This document shows positions 53,165-62,513 of a DNA stretch of 64,000 nucleotides, piece after piece (position 1 is the stretch's first letter; the number at the start of each line of letters is the position of its first letter). The DNA comes from Pseudalkalibacillus decolorationis (GTDB lineage Bacteria; Bacillota; Bacilli; Bacillales; Fictibacillaceae): positions 62,001 to 126,000 of the forward strand of contig NZ_JANHJQ010000002.1 in the NCBI RefSeq assembly GCF_024609785.1. Direction: 5' to 3'. Below the pieces are notes generated by a model. That model had not been told where the DNA came from. It was given only the letters and a program-made list of their open reading frames with translations, and made no database searches. Both the position numbers and the translations under genes were made by a program.

Positions 53165-53370
53165 GTAAGAAAGTATAAAATTTTGATGCAAAGAGGCAAT
53201 GTCTAGCTCCAGCGCCCAGCCACTCGGATCACTTCAGTCCCCTTCCGGCGGCAACACACTGATTTACATCATGTGTATTCCCACGCAGGACCAAACAGAG
53301 TTTGGTTCGAGCCTCCTCAGTGGCCTTCCAGTGACCTTCGTGGCTTCCCAGGGCGCTTGCGCTTTTCTTA
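53165..53370 (+). repeat. Dispersed GCGC-rich repeat, copy D
   Basis: Starts GTAAGAAAGTATAAAATTTT, has TGTCTAGCTCCAGCGCCC, the CCACGCAGGACCAAAC centre, and ends GGGCGCTTGCGCTTTTCTTA at 53370, one base before the odhB stop codon. About 205 bp, closest to copy B. Confidence 0.85.
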
Positions 53371-53371
53371 T

Positions 53372-54691
53372 CTATCCTTCCAGTAACAATGATTCTGGAT
53401 CTTCTAATAGTTCTTTTACTTTTACAAGGAAGCTGACAGCTTCACTGCCGTCGACAATTCTGTGATCGTACGAGAGTGCAATGTACATCATTGGCCGGTT
53501 TTCCATTCTTTCTTTGTCTATGGCTACTGGACGCCATTGGATCGTATGCATTCCGAGTATGCCGACTTGAGGAGCATTCAGAATCGGTGAAGACATCAGT
53601 GAGCCGAAGACACCGCCGTTCGTAATCGTGAATGAGCCGCCTTGAAGTTCGTCAATCGTCAGTTTTTTCGTCTGAGCTTTTTTTGATAGGGACTTAATGT
53701 CACGCTCAATTTCTGCAAAGCTGAGTTTGTCCGCATTTCGGACAATAGGCACGACAAGACCTTCTTCTGCACCAACTGCAATTCCAATATCGTAAAACTT
53801 TTTGAGCAGCATTTCATCCCCTTGAATTTCAGCATTTAGTCTTGGGAATTTTTTTAATGCCCCTACAACTGCTTTTGTAAAGAAGGACATGTAACCTAGT
53901 TTCACATCGTGTTGTTCTAAAAACTTTTCCTTACGACGTTTACGGATATCATTGATCGCTGTCAAGTCTACTTCGTTGTAGGTGGTCAACATTGCTGCGG
54001 TTTGCTGAGCTTCAACAAGTCTTTTCGCAATTGTTTGACGTCGCCGTGACATTTTAATCCGTTCTACTGGTTTATCTGATTTTTCATCAGATGCATTTGA
54101 TGTCTGTGGACTTGTTTTCTGAGCTTTGGATGGTTTCGTTTCTGTTTTTTCAGCCTGAGATGACGGTTGATTTGCATGACTCTTCACATCCTCAGGTCTA
54201 ACTCTACCCAATGGATCATTTGACTTAACTTTATTCAAATCTACACCAAGCTCTCTTGCCAATTTTCTTGCAGCTGGTGAAGCAATTGGACGGTTCGTTT
54301 CGTTTTGTTCTTCTTTAGAAAAAGAAGGCTCTGGGGTCGTGTTTTCCTCTGATTTCTTTTCACTTCTAGGAGCTGATTCTTCCTGTTCGATAGATTCACC
54401 TTGTGATTGTTCCTGAGTTTGTTGAGGAGATGACCCTTCCCCACTAGCTGCATCTTCCGCGTCATTGAGCTTTGCAATCACTTCGCCTACTTCAACTGTA
54501 TCACCAGGCTCTTTTAAGAACTCGTGGATCACTCCATTGTTTTCGGCACTCACTTCTACATTTACTTTATCGGTTTCAAGTTCGACGATGGAATCCCCTT
54601 TGTTCACTTGATCACCTACATTGACTAACCACTCTGAGATTGTTCCTTCTGAAATAGACTCTGCAAGTTCAGGTACTTTAATCTCTATCAC
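53372..54691 (-). CDS. odhB: 2-oxoglutarate dehydrogenase E2 (dihydrolipoyl succinyltransferase)
   Basis: 439 residues: lipoyl domain at 1-76 with lipoyl-lysine K42 in [11 protein letters not shown]; a Glu/Gln/Ser-rich linker (~80-130); peripheral E1/E3-binding domain ([33 protein letters not shown]); and the catalytic domain from ~210 with the active-site His in [16 protein letters not shown] and [21 protein letters not shown]. Transfers succinyl groups to CoA in the TCA cycle. Its ATG overlaps the odhA stop (ATGA). Confidence 0.95.
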   Translation of the reverse strand: MIEIKVPELAESISEGTISEWLVNVGDQVNKGDSIVELETDKVNVEVSAENNGVIHEFLKEPGDTVEVGEVIAKLNDAEDAASGEGSSPQQTQEQSQGESIEQEESAPRSEKKSEENTTPEPSFSKEEQNETNRPIASPAARKLARELGVDLNKVKSNDPLGRVRPEDVKSHANQPSSQAEKTETKPSKAQKTSPQTSNASDEKSDKPVERIKMSRRRQTIAKRLVEAQQTAAMLTTYNEVDLTAINDIRKRRKEKFLEQHDVKLGYMSFFTKAVVGALKKFPRLNAEIQGDEMLLKKFYDIGIAVGAEEGLVVPIVRNADKLSFAEIERDIKSLSKKAQTKKLTIDELQGGSFTITNGGVFGSLMSSPILNAPQVGILGMHTIQWRPVAIDKERMENRPMMYIALSYDHRIVDGSEAVSFLVKVKELLEDPESLLLEG

Positions 54692-57570
54692 GAAACATTA
54701 CCTCCTTCACTGGAAACAGTATTTGAATTGTTTAATTGTAGCGCTTGGTTTATTATTCGTTCTTGTTCTTTTTTATAGATATCAGGTTCTCCTCCAGCAG
54801 GACTGGATCGTTCAGGACGACCAATATAGGAAACCGAAACCTTGTCCGAAGCAGTTGCTTTAATCTTTGATTCGATATATGACCACGAGCCCATGTTTCT
54901 AGGTTCTTCTTGGACCCAAATGATTTCTTCCAGTTGTTCATATTCTTGAAGTAACTCTTTCAATTCATTATCTGGAAACGGATATAATTGTTCAACCCGA
55001 AGAATATCAACCCAATTCCAATTTAGATCATTCGATTCGATGGCGGTTTCTAGATCTATTGCTATTTTTCCACTGCATAGAATTACACGCTTTACCTGAT
55101 CGGTTTGTCCGCCAAGATTTGGTGGATGTAAAACAGGATGAAATTGTCCCTCACTAAATTCAACATGAGAAGAAGCTACTCGTGGGTTTCGAAGTAGACT
55201 CTTTGGTGTCATGATAATTAAAGGGCGAACTTCATCTTTATTTGTTATCGCTGCTTGCTTACGTAAAATGTGAAAATATTGTGCTGCACTTGTCAAGTTA
55301 GCAACGGTCCAATTGTTTTCAGCTGATAATTGCAAAAAGCGTTCAAGTCTTCCACTTGAGTGTTCAGGGCCTTGACCTTCATAGCCATGAGGTAAAAGTA
55401 GAACGAGTCCTGACTTCTGTCCCCATTTTGCCCGGCCTGCTGAAATGAATTGATCATAAATCACTTGAGCTGCATTCGCAAAGTCCCCATATTGTGCTTC
55501 CCAAAGAACGAGTGTTTCAGGTGCAAATACATTATAGCCGTATTCGAAGCCAACAACAGATGCTTCCGACAATGGACTATTATGAATAGCATACGATGCC
55601 TTTGCTTGTGTAAGCGTGTGTAAAGGTGAAAATGATTTCCCTGTTTTACTATCGTGTAATACGAGATGACGATGAGCGAACGTCCCTCGTTCGGTATCTT
55701 GACCTGTCAAGCGAATCGGTGTACCGTCTTTCAGGATCGTAGCAAAAGCCAATGTCTCAGCTAACGCCCAATCTACCTTTCCGCCCTCTTCAAGTGCTTT
55801 TTCACGACGCTTTAGGATTCTTTCTAATTTTGGATAAACGGTAAATCCTTTTGGCCATTTTAGTAAATCTCTATTCATTTCTTGAAGAGTTTCAAATGGA
55901 ACAGCTGTCTTAATATTCAAAAGTCCTTTTACAATCTTTTCTGGCGGTTCCAACTCTTTTACTTCGCCATCTTTATTATTTTTTGAAACTTTTTCATACT
56001 TGGTTTGAAGTCTCTCCTGAAAATCCTGCTCGATTTGTTTCGCTTTTTCGTCTGTAATCACACCTCTGGATTGTAAAACGTTAGCATATAGATTACGGAC
56101 CGTGGGATGATTATTGACCTTACTGTACAACTGTGGTTGTGTTGTTGATGGGTCATCCATTTCGTTATGACCAAAACGACGATAACCGATTAAGTCAATA
56201 AGGAAGTCCTTTTGAAACCTCGTCCGGTATTGATAAGCCAGACTGATAGCGGCAATACACGCTTCGGGATCATCGGCATTCACATGCACAATTGGAATTT
56301 CGAAACCTTTAGCAAGGTCGCTGGCATATTTCGTAGATCGGGAATCTGTACTCTTTGTCGTAAATCCTAATAGATTGTTTGCAATGATATGTACGGTTCC
56401 ACCAGTTTGGTATCCTCGTAACTGACTTAAATTAAGCGTTTCAGCAACAATTCCTTCTCCTGGAAAGGCTGCATCACCATGAATTAGTATTGAAAAAGAT
56501 TTTGTGACATCTTGTTGAGGATAACCGGTTGATTTGCGATCCTCCTGTGCTGCACGTGTATACCCTTCAACAACTGGGTTAACGAATTCCAAGTGACTCG
56601 GATTATTTGCTAATGTCAAACATGCAGGTTCGATATTATCTTCCTCTATTTCTCGATCTGCGCCCAAATGATATTTAACATCACCTGTCCATCCATAATT
56701 AATACCCATTGATCCTTCGGAGGGAACGAGTTCTTTATTTGGTGAATGGTGAAATTCTGAAAAAATCTTTTCGTAAGGTTTTCCTAATACGTGGGCCAAA
56801 ACATTTAAGCGACCGCGGTGAGCCATACCAATCATAACGTTACGAGCACCATCGTGAACACCTTCTTGAATGATGGTATCGAGCATAGGAACCATCGTAT
56901 CAAGCCCTTCGATTGAAAACCGCTTTTGTCCAACAAAAGTTCGATGCAAAAATTTTTCAAAACCTTCTACTTCTGTTAACCGTTGTAAAAGGGCAATACG
57001 CTTCTCAGATGACATAGATGGGTATACGGAGCCTGACTCTACCATATCATTTAGCCATTTTCTTTCACTCTCATCATGTACATGGCTAAACTCATAAGCT
57101 AAGGACTTTGTGTAAATTTGCCTTAACCGTATTATAGCTTCAAACCCTGAAGTAATATCATTAGGTGCATCAGCCCAAACGATTTCAGCCGGAATCGATT
57201 TCAAATCTTCTTCACTGAGTTGATATTCTGCAGGATCGAGCAACCGAAAATCCTTTTGTACTTCCTCCAAAGGATGAATCTCAGCGGCTAAATGCCCATA
57301 AGTACGAATATTATCGGCAAGTCTGACAGCTGAAACCACTTTCTTCATAGTTGTCGCAGCATTTGTGGTTTTGAATGGTTCAGCCGGATGTTCGGTAACA
57401 CTTTCAGTCGAAGCTGGTGGCGGTCCCCACCTTTCAAAAAGTTCCTTTATTTTTGGTTCAACAGAATCGGGATCCTCTTTGAACTGATCGTACATTTCAA
57501 TCGCATAGCCAAGATTGGGACCATAAAACCCCTGCCAGGGTTCTTCCCTATTTGGTTGGTTAGTACTCAT
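54688..57570 (-). CDS. odhA: 2-oxoglutarate dehydrogenase E1
   Basis: 960 residues, full length. Thiamine-diphosphate and active-site segments: [86 protein letters not shown] ([10 protein letters not shown], metal/ThDP site), and C-terminal [47 protein letters not shown]. Decarboxylates 2-oxoglutarate. First gene of odhAB, with its own promoter at 57641-57670 and ribosome site GGAGG. Confidence 0.96.
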   Translation of the reverse strand: MSTNQPNREEPWQGFYGPNLGYAIEMYDQFKEDPDSVEPKIKELFERWGPPPASTESVTEHPAEPFKTTNAATTMKKVVSAVRLADNIRTYGHLAAEIHPLEEVQKDFRLLDPAEYQLSEEDLKSIPAEIVWADAPNDITSGFEAIIRLRQIYTKSLAYEFSHVHDESERKWLNDMVESGSVYPSMSSEKRIALLQRLTEVEGFEKFLHRTFVGQKRFSIEGLDTMVPMLDTIIQEGVHDGARNVMIGMAHRGRLNVLAHVLGKPYEKIFSEFHHSPNKELVPSEGSMGINYGWTGDVKYHLGADREIEEDNIEPACLTLANNPSHLEFVNPVVEGYTRAAQEDRKSTGYPQQDVTKSFSILIHGDAAFPGEGIVAETLNLSQLRGYQTGGTVHIIANNLLGFTTKSTDSRSTKYASDLAKGFEIPIVHVNADDPEACIAAISLAYQYRTRFQKDFLIDLIGYRRFGHNEMDDPSTTQPQLYSKVNNHPTVRNLYANVLQSRGVITDEKAKQIEQDFQERLQTKYEKVSKNNKDGEVKELEPPEKIVKGLLNIKTAVPFETLQEMNRDLLKWPKGFTVYPKLERILKRREKALEEGGKVDWALAETLAFATILKDGTPIRLTGQDTERGTFAHRHLVLHDSKTGKSFSPLHTLTQAKASYAIHNSPLSEASVVGFEYGYNVFAPETLVLWEAQYGDFANAAQVIYDQFISAGRAKWGQKSGLVLLLPHGYEGQGPEHSSGRLERFLQLSAENNWTVANLTSAAQYFHILRKQAAITNKDEVRPLIIMTPKSLLRNPRVASSHVEFSEGQFHPVLHPPNLGGQTDQVKRVILCSGKIAIDLETAIESNDLNWNWVDILRVEQLYPFPDNELKELLQEYEQLEEIIWVQEEPRNMGSWSYIESKIKATASDKVSVSYIGRPERSSPAGGEPDIYKKEQERIINQALQLNNSNTVSSEGGNVS

Positions 57571-57640
57571 TCACAATACCTCCAAGTGCTTATGGTGATT
57601 TCTGGGGTGATTATTTAAATCATTAATTGGATCCTAGAAA

Positions 57641-57670
57641 ATTATATATACATTTAGACAATATGTACAA
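57641..57670 (-). promoter_or_regulatory. odhAB promoter
   Basis: Minus strand: TTGTAC (57670-57665), 18-bp spacer, TATAAT (57646-57641), 70 bp before the odhA ATG. No clear operator is visible. Confidence 0.55.
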
Positions 57671-57745
57671 TACTTAGAATTCCTTATTATACAACAATCT
57701 AAACTTCTAGATACATTTAACTCCCCATTTAAGATAACATAATAA

Positions 57746-57775
57746 CCCTTCCCAATGGTACAGGAAGGGCTGGTT
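57746..57775 (+). terminator. Terminator-like hairpin in the odhA-osmC gap
   Basis: CCCTTCC (57746-57752) pairs with GGAAGGG (57763-57769), 10-nt loop, followed by CTGGTTTTG. No gene leads into it on either strand; the 57671-57957 gap otherwise shows nothing. Confidence 0.4.
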
Positions 57776-57957
57776 TTGTAGGAAATTGAAGTAAGTATAT
57801 TGTTTTCAATAAAAATTTAACTTCTTGGCTCTTTTTATCCTGCTTTTTGAACGTACTATAAATTGATGTTGGTTTTAAGAAGGTTAAGCATACAACGATG
57901 TTTACTAGAATTTTTCACGTCATTACCCGCGTTTTAGCTCAAAAATCAGGTAAAACA

Positions 57958-58013
57958 GAGAAGGAGCGACCCGACATCTCCTTTTTATCGATGTTTTGGG
58001 TCAACCCCTTTTA
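57958..58013 (-). terminator. GGGTTGACCC-type hairpin terminating the OsmC gene (family copy 3)
   Basis: GAGAAGGAGCGACCC...GGGTCAACCCCTTTT with inner stem GACATC/GATGTT. On the minus strand it overlaps the TAA of the OsmC frame (58013-58011). Its placement at exactly the second, TAA stop supports the frame beyond the internal TGA as the genuine gene end. Confidence 0.65.
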
Positions 58014-58496
58014 AAATTTATCGTTTGTTGCGTCAGTTTCAGTTATATTCCAATCATGCTCGAACTGAACACACCCTTTTAATGTTTGGGCAACAGGGCA
58101 TCCCTTTTCAAATATTGATAATGCACGTTCAGCAGCGTCTATTTTTCCCTTTGGTACTTCCAACTGATAATGGCATTTAATTTTGGTTATCTTTAATACT
58201 CCCTCTGGTGCTTCAATGGTCCCTTCAAAATTAGCTCTGAGTTTATTGGGGAAAGTAGGAATTTTACGCGCCTCCAGCGCGCCTGATAGTGTGCCGGTTA
58301 GTCAGCCACCAGCTGCTGAAACAATGTGATCGAGTGTGGATGGTTGTTCGGTTTCAGGCACCGCCTTATAAAAATCCTTAACACCACCATGAACACCATA
58401 ATGAACAGGTTCTTTAAAATCAGCAATGTATGCTCTTCGATTAGGCCGTTCATCTTGAATTACTGTAATTTTAGAAATTTCAATGGGCTTACTCAT
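58011..58496 (-). CDS. OsmC-family thiol peroxidase-like protein with in-frame TGA at the catalytic Cys (candidate selenoprotein)
   Basis: From ATG 58496 the frame gives 64 residues ending PSTLDHIVSAAGG, then TGA (58304-58302), then 96 residues LTGTLSGALEARKIPTFPNKL...IKCHYQLEVP...FEKGCPVAQTLKGCVQFEHDWNITETDATNDKF and TAA at 58013-58011. Total 161 codons, normal for OsmC. Cysteine homologues read AAGC-LTGT: the TGA falls exactly on the peroxidatic Cys (residue 65), while the resolving-type Cys in GCPV (C133) is kept. No other stop, indel or frame change exists. A hairpin at 58267-58281 fits a bacterial SECIS. Good ribosome site AGGAGG. Either selenocysteine is inserted or this is a single nonsense mutation; sel genes are not in the window. 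Confidence 0.7.
58267..58281 (-). promoter_or_regulatory. Candidate SECIS element
   Basis: On the mRNA, 20 nt after the TGA, CGCGC pairs with GCGCG around the loop UGGAG (G at loop position 2), with a further G-U pair below. Apical loop begins 25 nt after the TGA. Stem length, loop size, loop G and distance (16-37 nt) agree with the general bacterial SECIS model. GC-rich codons are locally unusual against the AT-rich background. Prediction by eye. Confidence 0.5.
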
Positions 58497-58711
58497 GCTA
58501 AAAACCTCCTGACCCTAAATTCATTTTAATACTTTTTTATATTTCCCCTTTATACAACATTTTTAAACTATGTTGTTACATCGTTCGGGTTGTTCTTCTT
58601 AGACGTGTTCCTTTAAAATATAATATCAAAGGATGCAAAGGACGAAAGGGGGATTGCTATGAACCATTATGATTGGCAAATGATATTATTATCTTTATAA
58701 ACTTATTGCTA

Positions 58712-59042
58712 CTACCAAATACTTTCAACCCATTCAGGATGGTCGATGAATGGATTACGATTATGTTGATATTCGTTATAGATAATATTGTTTCTTCTCC
58801 GTTCAAAATCATCAACTGGATCTTGTTCATGCCACTGTTTTAAGATTGTCAGCCGTCCGATAAAAGGGTTTGAGCCATTATTTACAAGATTATTAATTTC
58901 CAAATCGAGGTCTCCACTGTCCCCTTCGTATCGAACATCCATGTAAAAAATCATTCTGGCTACGTCCCCTTTTACTTCATCACGAGGTTCCCATGAATCA
59001 TTATCATAATGATTTTCAGGAGCTTCTTGTAGTGGAGAGAAT
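58712..59042 (-). pseudogene. Endonuclease I family (EndA/YurI-like) C-terminal fragment
   Basis: Minus-strand text SPLQEAPENHYDNDSWEPRDEVKGDVARMIFYMDVRYEGDSGDLDLEIN...LTILKQWHEQDPVDDFERRRNNIIYNEYQHNRNPFIDHPEWVESIW, then a stop. 'SWEP.DEVKGDVARM.FYM.VRYEG' and 'W...DPV...E..RN..I...Q.NRNPFIDHPE' are diagnostic of secreted endonuclease I. The signal peptide and catalytic His half are missing; homology stops at about 59042 next to the TnpB element, which probably truncated it. Confidence 0.8.
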
Positions 59043-59200
59043 CTAAATTACAGAAGTTGATCGAAGAAAGCCCATTCGGTTTAGCGATAGGATGAATTCA
59101 ATCTCTCTAAAAAGAAATTGCGGTCAGAACCTTGTCATTTCTTCTTTCTTGTAGTATTCTTATTATAGAACACATGTTCGTTTTAGGAGGAGGGGTAGAG

Positions 59201-60775
59201 GTGGCGAAAGGTCAATCTCCGAGCTTTGTTTTCACACTTGAACTGGAAAAGAACCCACGATTGTTTTCCAACCTTGAAAAGGAACTAGAAGTGTGCCGTG
59301 TGATCTATAACACGGTACTCGGAATGTATCTCAAGCGAGAACAACAATTCAAACGTGAGAAAGTATATAAAAGGTGTATTCGTCAATTAAAGGGAATCCA
59401 TCATAAACTTCGGTTGGATGAGGACAATCTTATCTTAAAAGAAGAACGGAAAGCCCTTTACCTACAATTAAACCAACTTCGCGAAAAGTACCAACTCACG
59501 GAATATGCTGCCCATCAATGGATCAAACCCATCCGACAACACGTTGGGAATCAAGTCAATGCGGCGGTTGCCCAAAAAACGGCTTCCCGTACGTGGCTCG
59601 CTTTTCGTCAGAAACTATTCGGGAAAGCAACCAAAGTCCGATTCATTCGAAAGGGCGAGATGGTGAGCCTAGAAGGAAAAACGAATAAAACAGGCTGGCG
59701 ATATGTCGATCGTCACCTCGTCTACAAAGATCGATCAACGCCTTTACGTATCAAACCCAACGACGAGTATGCCTTGACCATTCTGTCTCTACTTGAAAAC
59801 CAAACCTCCTTCTCCTACACGAAAACGGAAAAAGGCAAATCGATCACGGTTCACGAAAGGTATCGTGTGAAATACGTCCGTCTAGTGAAAAGAGTGATCC
59901 GTGGAAACATCCGTTATTTTGCCGATCTCGTCATTGGTGGGTATCCACCGACAAAAACCAAAACACTCAGAAAGGGACCCGTAGGGTTAGATATTGGAAC
60001 CTCAACCCTTGCCGTTTCCTCCATCACCCAGGCCGGTTTATGGAATTTAGCGGATCAGGTTCAACCCCTTTCCCGTGAGATTCGTCTTCTTCAACGCAGG
60101 ATGGATCGATCCAAACGGTCCGCCAACCCAGAAAACTTTGACGAAAATGGTAGAATTAAGAAAGGAAAGAAAACCTGGACGTACTCCAAACGTTATCAAC
60201 ATCTTCGTTCTCGGTTAAAAGAGTATTATCGGAAGCAAAGGGTTGTTCGAAAACAGTCCCATAACCAGTTGTCCAATCTCTTAGTTAGCCTTGGTCATTG
60301 TTTCTACATCGAGACGATGCATTTCAAAGCCCTCCAAAAACGGAAAAAAGACACGGAAGTTTCAGAAAAGACCGGTAAACTGAAACGGAAGAAACGATTC
60401 GGAAAAAGTATCGGTCATCGAGCACCTGCCATGTTGGTCCAGATCGTCGAGCAAAAAGTAAAACGACTTGGGGGGATGTTCGTCCATGTCCAAACCCAAA
60501 CCTTCAAAGCCAGTCAATACTGCCATCAGCGTCGTACCTACATAAAAAAGCCATTATCTCAACGTTGGCATCTTTTCGAGGATGGTTCCCGCGTTCAACG
60601 GGATTTGTATTCTGCTTTTCTCTTGATGAATTCCAATAATGCTGGAACAAAACCGATTCAAAAACGATGCCAAGAAACGTATCCCCTATTTAAACGAAAC
60701 CATGATGAGGCCGTGGGTCAGATTCTCATACAAAACAAGATGATTTTTAATTCAGGGATTCTAGTCCATCCATAA
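59201..60775 (+). CDS. tnpB: TnpB-family RNA-guided nuclease (IS1341-type transposon protein)
   Basis: 524 residues from GTG 59201 (AGGAGG at 10 bp). RuvC-like catalytic residues in order: D264 (GLDIGTSTLAVS), E371 (CFYIETMHFKAL) and D468 (VQRDLYSAFLLMN). The zinc-finger region between the last two (FKASQYCHQRRTYIKKPLSQRWH) keeps only one cysteine instead of two CxxC pairs, a variant seen in a long TnpB subgroup. No tnpA transposase accompanies it, so mobility would need help in trans. A structured RNA-like region follows immediately. Charge-rich helical section with GRIKKGKKTWTYSKRYQHLRSRLKEYYRKQRVVRKQSHNQLS is typical. Confidence 0.85.
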   Translation: MAKGQSPSFVFTLELEKNPRLFSNLEKELEVCRVIYNTVLGMYLKREQQFKREKVYKRCIRQLKGIHHKLRLDEDNLILKEERKALYLQLNQLREKYQLTEYAAHQWIKPIRQHVGNQVNAAVAQKTASRTWLAFRQKLFGKATKVRFIRKGEMVSLEGKTNKTGWRYVDRHLVYKDRSTPLRIKPNDEYALTILSLLENQTSFSYTKTEKGKSITVHERYRVKYVRLVKRVIRGNIRYFADLVIGGYPPTKTKTLRKGPVGLDIGTSTLAVSSITQAGLWNLADQVQPLSREIRLLQRRMDRSKRSANPENFDENGRIKKGKKTWTYSKRYQHLRSRLKEYYRKQRVVRKQSHNQLSNLLVSLGHCFYIETMHFKALQKRKKDTEVSEKTGKLKRKKRFGKSIGHRAPAMLVQIVEQKVKRLGGMFVHVQTQTFKASQYCHQRRTYIKKPLSQRWHLFEDGSRVQRDLYSAFLLMNSNNAGTKPIQKRCQETYPLFKRNHDEAVGQILIQNKMIFNSGILVHP

Positions 60776-61000
60776 TCAAGAATAAAATAAGCGGTGTGAT
60801 CCCACCGAGCTCGTGAGAGCAGAAAGAAGCAGTCGATAATGGCAACAGAGGTTGCTTGGACTGCGAACGTTCGGATAGAGTTAGGCTCAGTATCTAAGTC
60901 CCTAAATGCCGAGCATCCGTAAGGGGTGGACTGTGGCTGCCGGTTTAGAAGAAGGTCTTACGTATTCGAACCCCACGGCTTTAGTCGTGGGAGGATTCAG
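60776..61000 (+). ncRNA. Putative omega RNA / right end of the TnpB element
   Basis: The 220 bp after tnpB are structured and non-coding, closing with hairpin CCCACGGC-TTTA-GTCGTGGG (60972-60991) followed by AGGATTCA, the hallmark of IS200/IS605-type right ends. TnpB omega RNAs overlap this region, with the guide formed by whatever flanks the end: here GCTGCTAACGTGTGTGAAAA. Inner stems such as GCTCGTGAGAGC are also visible. RNA boundaries are inferred. Confidence 0.55.
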
Positions 61001-61519
61001 CTGCTAACGTGTGTGAAAATGGAATTTGGATAAATAGCAAAAGAACGGATAGAAAAGGGATAAATGTAAGTATAAATCGTGGACGTTTCAATGAAAACTT
61101 ATTCAAAAGCAGTTCCTCCGAGCTTATGATTTTGAACAATACCGACTTCCTTATTTTTGATAGCCTCCTTTCTAGCCGGTTATCTATCTCGAACTCAATG
61201 CATCACTGCAACTTATTCAACCGGCTATAGTTAAATTATTCATAAGGAAGCGAACTCCTTTATGGATTAATAATTGAGGAGGAAGGTCCTGGTAATTTTG
61301 ATTTTTTTTACAATTGAAGCTCTAATAAATTTTTAATCGGTTTTCGGGTTTAAGAATCGGTTGGATTAGTACTCGAAACAGAGAAATCTATGACAAAATG
61401 GTTCACGTTTTTAAGGTTTTAGATAGAAATTTTTTCCTGAACTTATCTAGAATATGGTATAATTAATAAACTGAACCTTTAAAATATACTGAACATTAAT
61501 GAAATCAAGGAGGTAATCT
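61001..61519. other. No supported gene between the TnpB element and the GK-like gene
   Basis: Short open frames exist but have no ribosome sites or recognisable domains. A promoter for the following gene may lie near 61435-61475 (TTTTTTCCTGAAC... then GGTATAATT at about 61458). No continuation of the broken endonuclease gene was found here. Confidence 0.5.
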
Positions 61520-62110
61520 ATGTATCAGGTAAAAGAAAAAGAAAGAATATTCATTTACACAGGCCCTGATGGATCCGGTCGAAAAACACTAGCCAAAATG
61601 GTTGCAACTGCCTTTGATATGGAAACCGTTCTCTCCTACACTACTCGCCCACCTCGACATTATGAAACGAACAATGAAGACTATCACTTTGTTAGTGAAG
61701 AGGCCTTTCAACAAATGCAGCAACAAAATGAATTTCTTGAGAGTGTAGATATAGATGGGTATTGTTATGGAATACGTGAAAAGGACATAGTAGATGCATT
61801 TCAAGGTCATGATTTTGTATATTTAGCTATGAATCCTGATGGTGCTGAGAAATTGAAGCAGATGTTTGGCAAAAATGTAGTCCGCATTTTTATTTACGCT
61901 GATCGTGATACGGTCATCAAGAGACAAAAAGAGCGCCAAGACAATGAGGCGGAAATTAGGAGGCACATGACCCATTACGACGACACAATGAATTATAAAA
62001 ATCAATGTGAACATGCTTTTGAAAATTATGATTTGCCGCAGGTGTCTTTCCAAATAAGCGAATTGATTGAATCCTACTTGGATAGGGACTATATTGTATC
62101 TGAGTACTAA
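61520..62110 (+). CDS. Guanylate kinase-like protein with altered P-loop
   Basis: 196 residues; ribosome site AAGGAGG. The GK fold is clear: IFIYTGPDGSGRKTLAKMVATAF, LSYTTRPPRHYETNNEDYHFVSEEAFQQM (GMP-binding S.TTR.PR..E....DY.F....F), FLESVDIDGYCYGI, and C-terminal LIESYL. Aligned with guanylate kinase GPSGVGKGT, the P-loop lysine position is arginine (GPDGSGRKT), the change found in non-catalytic MAGUK-type GK domains (GVGRRS), although the adjacent Lys might substitute. Insert positions match a paralogue rather than the housekeeping gmk. A binding or sensing role is possible; substrate not known. Confidence 0.75.
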   Translation: MYQVKEKERIFIYTGPDGSGRKTLAKMVATAFDMETVLSYTTRPPRHYETNNEDYHFVSEEAFQQMQQQNEFLESVDIDGYCYGIREKDIVDAFQGHDFVYLAMNPDGAEKLKQMFGKNVVRIFIYADRDTVIKRQKERQDNEAEIRRHMTHYDDTMNYKNQCEHAFENYDLPQVSFQISELIESYLDRDYIVSEY

Positions 62111-62400
62111 AAGAGGTTGTTTAAAAAGTCCGGTAAAAATAGCTGTCGAATTTCTTCGTTCCTTGAAAAAGGAGTACACTTTTTCTGCGTGTGAGGTATC
62201 GTCTCCGTAGAATATTCTTGTGCTCGACCTTTCCGATCTTGCACAGGACCTCAACACAAAAATAATTATTTTTGTGTCTGCGATGATTAATCATAGAAGT
62301 TTTCCTTATGCTGACTTCGACGTTATGCTCACACGATGTGAGTCAGTGCAACGTTGTAACAGGACGTTACGAATTTAGTTAAATTTCAATATTACGGCTC
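62111..62400. repeat. Non-coding region with dispersed-repeat-like sequence
   Basis: AGAGGTTGTTTAAAAAGTCCGGTAAAAATAGCTGTCGAATTTC resembles a repeat common downstream of Bacillaceae genes; only this copy is present in the window. ACACAAAAATAATTATTTTTGTGT (62253-62276) is a perfect 12-bp-arm palindrome without loop. No gene is supported in 62111-62838. Confidence 0.4.
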
Positions 62401-62452
62401 TTTTTGTCCTCGTTTTTAAACACGTACTAAAGATAACTTATTTCTCAACTAC

Positions 62453-62513
62453 CAAGGGGTTGACCCAAAAGGACATTAAATAAGTCCTATTTGAGGGTCG
62501 CCCCTTCTTTTTA
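62453..62513. repeat. GGGTTGACCC-type hairpin (terminator family copy 4)
   Basis: CAAGGGGTTGACCC...GAGGGTCGCCCCTTCTTTTT with inner stem GGACATT/AAGTCC. Same family as copies at 32785, 53101 and 57958; has a good plus-strand T-run. Confidence 0.65.

Noticed and set aside
58302-58496. Annotating only the 64-codon N-terminal piece of the OsmC gene
   Set aside because: The same frame continues for 96 codons of matching OsmC sequence; the short version would be a fragment of no known fold.
58660-58701. 13-codon frame MNHYDWQMILLSL behind AAAGGGGG
   Set aside because: Good ribosome site, but too short and next to a truncated pseudogene; could be a leader peptide or a cut-off gene start, not supportable.
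61009-61230. 73-codon open frame after the TnpB element
   Set aside because: GTG start without ribosome site, no domain, begins inside the likely element end.
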